Assembly: GCA_021737445.1 (NCBI GenBank)
Contig: JAIPDY010000064.1
Coordinates: 1 to 14,753, forward strand
Length of the DNA stretch: 14,753 bases
Source: Desulfotignum sp.
Lineage (GTDB): Bacteria > Desulfobacterota > Desulfobacteria > Desulfobacterales > Desulfobacteraceae
Reading direction: 5' to 3'
Below the pieces are notes generated by a model. It was given only the letters and a program-made list of their open reading frames with translations. It was not told where the DNA came from and searched no databases. This document shows, in pieces, positions 13,515-14,753 of this stretch (the first letter of the stretch is position 1; each line of letters opens with the position of its first letter). A program made the translations under genes and the position numbers.

Positions 13515-14690
13515 TCAGGCTTCTGTCAGATAGGCAAGGGCTGTGCGTACATAGAGCTCTGTTCCTCTGGGCAGCATTGACTCATCAATGTCAAATTTTG
13601 GGTGGTGGTGGGGAAAGACGATCCCTTTTGCCCTGTTTTTTATACCGATGAATGCAAATGCCGTTGGCACATGGGCGGCAAAATCGGAAAAATCTTCCCC
13701 TGCCATGGTCCGGACAGTCCCTGTCACGCGGTTCCGGTCTTCCAGCACCTCCCAGGCTGCGGCCCTGACAAGGGATACCATGGCATCATCGTTTGACAGC
13801 AGGTGATTGCCCACTTTGAATGCAAGAAGGTAATCCGCCCGGTGGGCATGACAGGTATGTTCAACAATCCGCTCAAACCGTTTTCTGATGTCTTGTTCAC
13901 CTCCCTCATAAAGTACCCGCAAAGAGCCTTGCAGTATCATTTCATCAGGGACAATGGTATTGCTGCTGGTGCCGGCATGGGCAGAAGTGAACATGACCAC
14001 CACCGGGTCCAGGGCATTGATTTCCCTGGATTGAACTGCCTGGACCGCCTGGATAACGGCGGATGAAACAAAGATCGGGTCGATGGATTCATGGGCAAAT
14101 CCGGCATGCCCGCCTTTTCCCTTGATGGTCAGTGAAAAGTAATGGCTGGCAGCCATCACCGGTCCGGGCCGGATGTCAATGGTACCGGTATCAATCTGGG
14201 ACCACAGATGGCATCCGAACGCAGCGTCCACAGGGGGATTTTCCATAACCCCCTCTTTTATCATGAGCCAGGCGCCGGCATCTTCCTCGTTGGGCTGGAA
14301 AACAAATTTAATTTGGCCGCTGATGCGGGATTTGAGCTGGCTGAGCACCCTGGCTGCCCCCAGCAGCATGGCAATGTGGCCGTCATGGCCGCAGGCATGC
14401 ATCACCCCCTTTTTTGCTGACTGCCAGGCAAGGCCGGTCTCTTCTGTCACCGGCAGGGCATCCATGTCTGCCCGGAGCATAATGGTTCTGCCCGGCCTGT
14501 CGCCTTTAAGCAGCCCCACAACACCGGTTTTTGCCATCTCTTTAACCGGGATTCCGGTTTTTGCCAAAAAATGTTTTACCTGGTCCCGGGTGCGAAATTC
14601 CTGGAAACCCGGTTCCGGGTGCTGGTGAAAATCCCGCCGCATGGCAATGATTTCAGGTGTCAGTTTTTCAATGTGTTTTTTGATTTCCAT
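13515..14690 (-). CDS. M20D family amidohydrolase / N-acyl-amino acid deacetylase, copy 2
   Basis: A 391-residue paralogue of the M20 enzyme at 7066-8271. Its metal ligands are intact: HACGHDGH (C100, H102), NEED (E135, E136), H161 in GCHLW and FPHHHPKF (H362). The lid histidine in GKGGHAG and the GEDF motif are also present. Such enzymes deacylate N-acyl amino acids. Two copies in one catabolic locus suggest two acyl substrates, for example N-alpha- and N-gamma-acetyl-diaminobutyrate, or the normal and hydroxylated forms; this is speculation. It lies upstream of iclR on the same strand, with 127 nt between its stop and the iclR start. The ATG at 14690 has no visible Shine-Dalgarno, but the N-terminus MEIKKHIEKLTPEIIAMRRDFH aligns well with copy 1. 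Confidence 0.92.
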   Translation of the reverse strand: MEIKKHIEKLTPEIIAMRRDFHQHPEPGFQEFRTRDQVKHFLAKTGIPVKEMAKTGVVGLLKGDRPGRTIMLRADMDALPVTEETGLAWQSAKKGVMHACGHDGHIAMLLGAARVLSQLKSRISGQIKFVFQPNEEDAGAWLMIKEGVMENPPVDAAFGCHLWSQIDTGTIDIRPGPVMAASHYFSLTIKGKGGHAGFAHESIDPIFVSSAVIQAVQAVQSREINALDPVVVMFTSAHAGTSSNTIVPDEMILQGSLRVLYEGGEQDIRKRFERIVEHTCHAHRADYLLAFKVGNHLLSNDDAMVSLVRAAAWEVLEDRNRVTGTVRTMAGEDFSDFAAHVPTAFAFIGIKNRAKGIVFPHHHPKFDIDESMLPRGTELYVRTALAYLTEA

Positions 14691-14705
14691 TTTACAGAAT
14701 ATTTC

Positions 14706-14730
14706 GCAAAAATCCCTGAGTGCGGGGATT
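14706..14730 (-). terminator. Hairpin with short T-run upstream of M20 copy 2
   Basis: AATCCC (14711-14716) and GGGATT (14725-14730) flank an 8-nt loop. Read on the minus strand the stem ends in a run of five T. It could terminate a gene lying to the right of the window, or act as a leader hairpin for the M20 gene, which starts 15 nt after it. The stem is only six base pairs. Confidence 0.3.
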
Positions 14731-14753
14731 CTGGGGGTTGGAAAAAATTTCTT

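Noticed and set aside
11599..14690. Pantothenate degradation or synthesis as the theme of the locus
   Set aside because: Only a PanB homologue supports it; no panC, panD, panE or pantothenase is visible, whereas several genes point to ectoines. Kept only as a remote alternative.
1..14753. tRNA, rRNA, CRISPR, insertion sequence, attachment site or sigma-54 promoter
   Set aside because: Both strands were read for these and nothing convincing was seen; gaps are short and the repeats present are small inverted or 15-bp tandem ones.

Overview
The window looks like part of the chromosome of an anaerobic, probably sulfate-reducing bacterium of the Desulfobacterota (Desulfobacteraceae-like). This is inferred from gene content and protein style, not from any marker gene. 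The left edge carries the tail of a polyferredoxin subunit (1-414, +) and an AT-rich FkbM-type methyltransferase (538-1287, +). Everything from 1306 to the right edge lies on the minus strand.

The minus-strand block reads, in transcription order: M20 amidohydrolase no. 2 (14690-13515), IclR-type regulator (13387-12623), then a tight run that looks like one operon. That run is panB-like (12453-11599), a conserved TIM-barrel-like protein of unknown function (11594-10647), class I aminotransferase (10626-9463), M24 hydrolase (9466-8291), M20 amidohydrolase no. 1 (8271-7066), TRAP solute-binding protein (6959-5925), TRAP small permease (5809-5231), TRAP large permease with an extra N-terminal domain (5227-3536), universal stress protein (3526-3089), serine/threonine dehydratase of EutB type (3072-2077) and an Asp/Glu racemase-superfamily protein (2034-1306). 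Gaps inside the run are mostly 0-20 nt. Two longer gaps of 106 and 115 nt flank the solute-binding protein gene and hold repeats and hairpins.

The best single explanation is uptake and breakdown of ectoine and/or 5-hydroxyectoine. The M24 protein carries the ectoine hydrolase (DoeA/EutD) signature and lacks the usual M24 metal ligands. The binding protein resembles TeaA/UehA, the transporter is followed by a Usp gene as in teaABCD and uehABC-usp, and the dehydratase resembles EutB. The window does not show the textbook versions of the later steps. There is no AstE-type deacetylase DoeB, no class III aminotransferase DoeD, no dehydrogenase DoeC, no EutC and no EnuR regulator. Two M20 deacetylase-like enzymes, a class I aminotransferase and an IclR protein stand in those places, and the operon starts with a PanB paralogue plus an uncharacterised partner. 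This suggests a rewired, possibly anaerobic, version of the pathway.

Regulation: a 32-bp element conserved at 22 positions occurs just upstream of both panB and iclR. This suggests one regulator, plausibly the IclR protein itself, controls both. The panB copy lies in a region with two related palindromes 32 bp apart. No tRNA, rRNA, CRISPR array, insertion sequence or gene-free stretch over 300 bases was seen.
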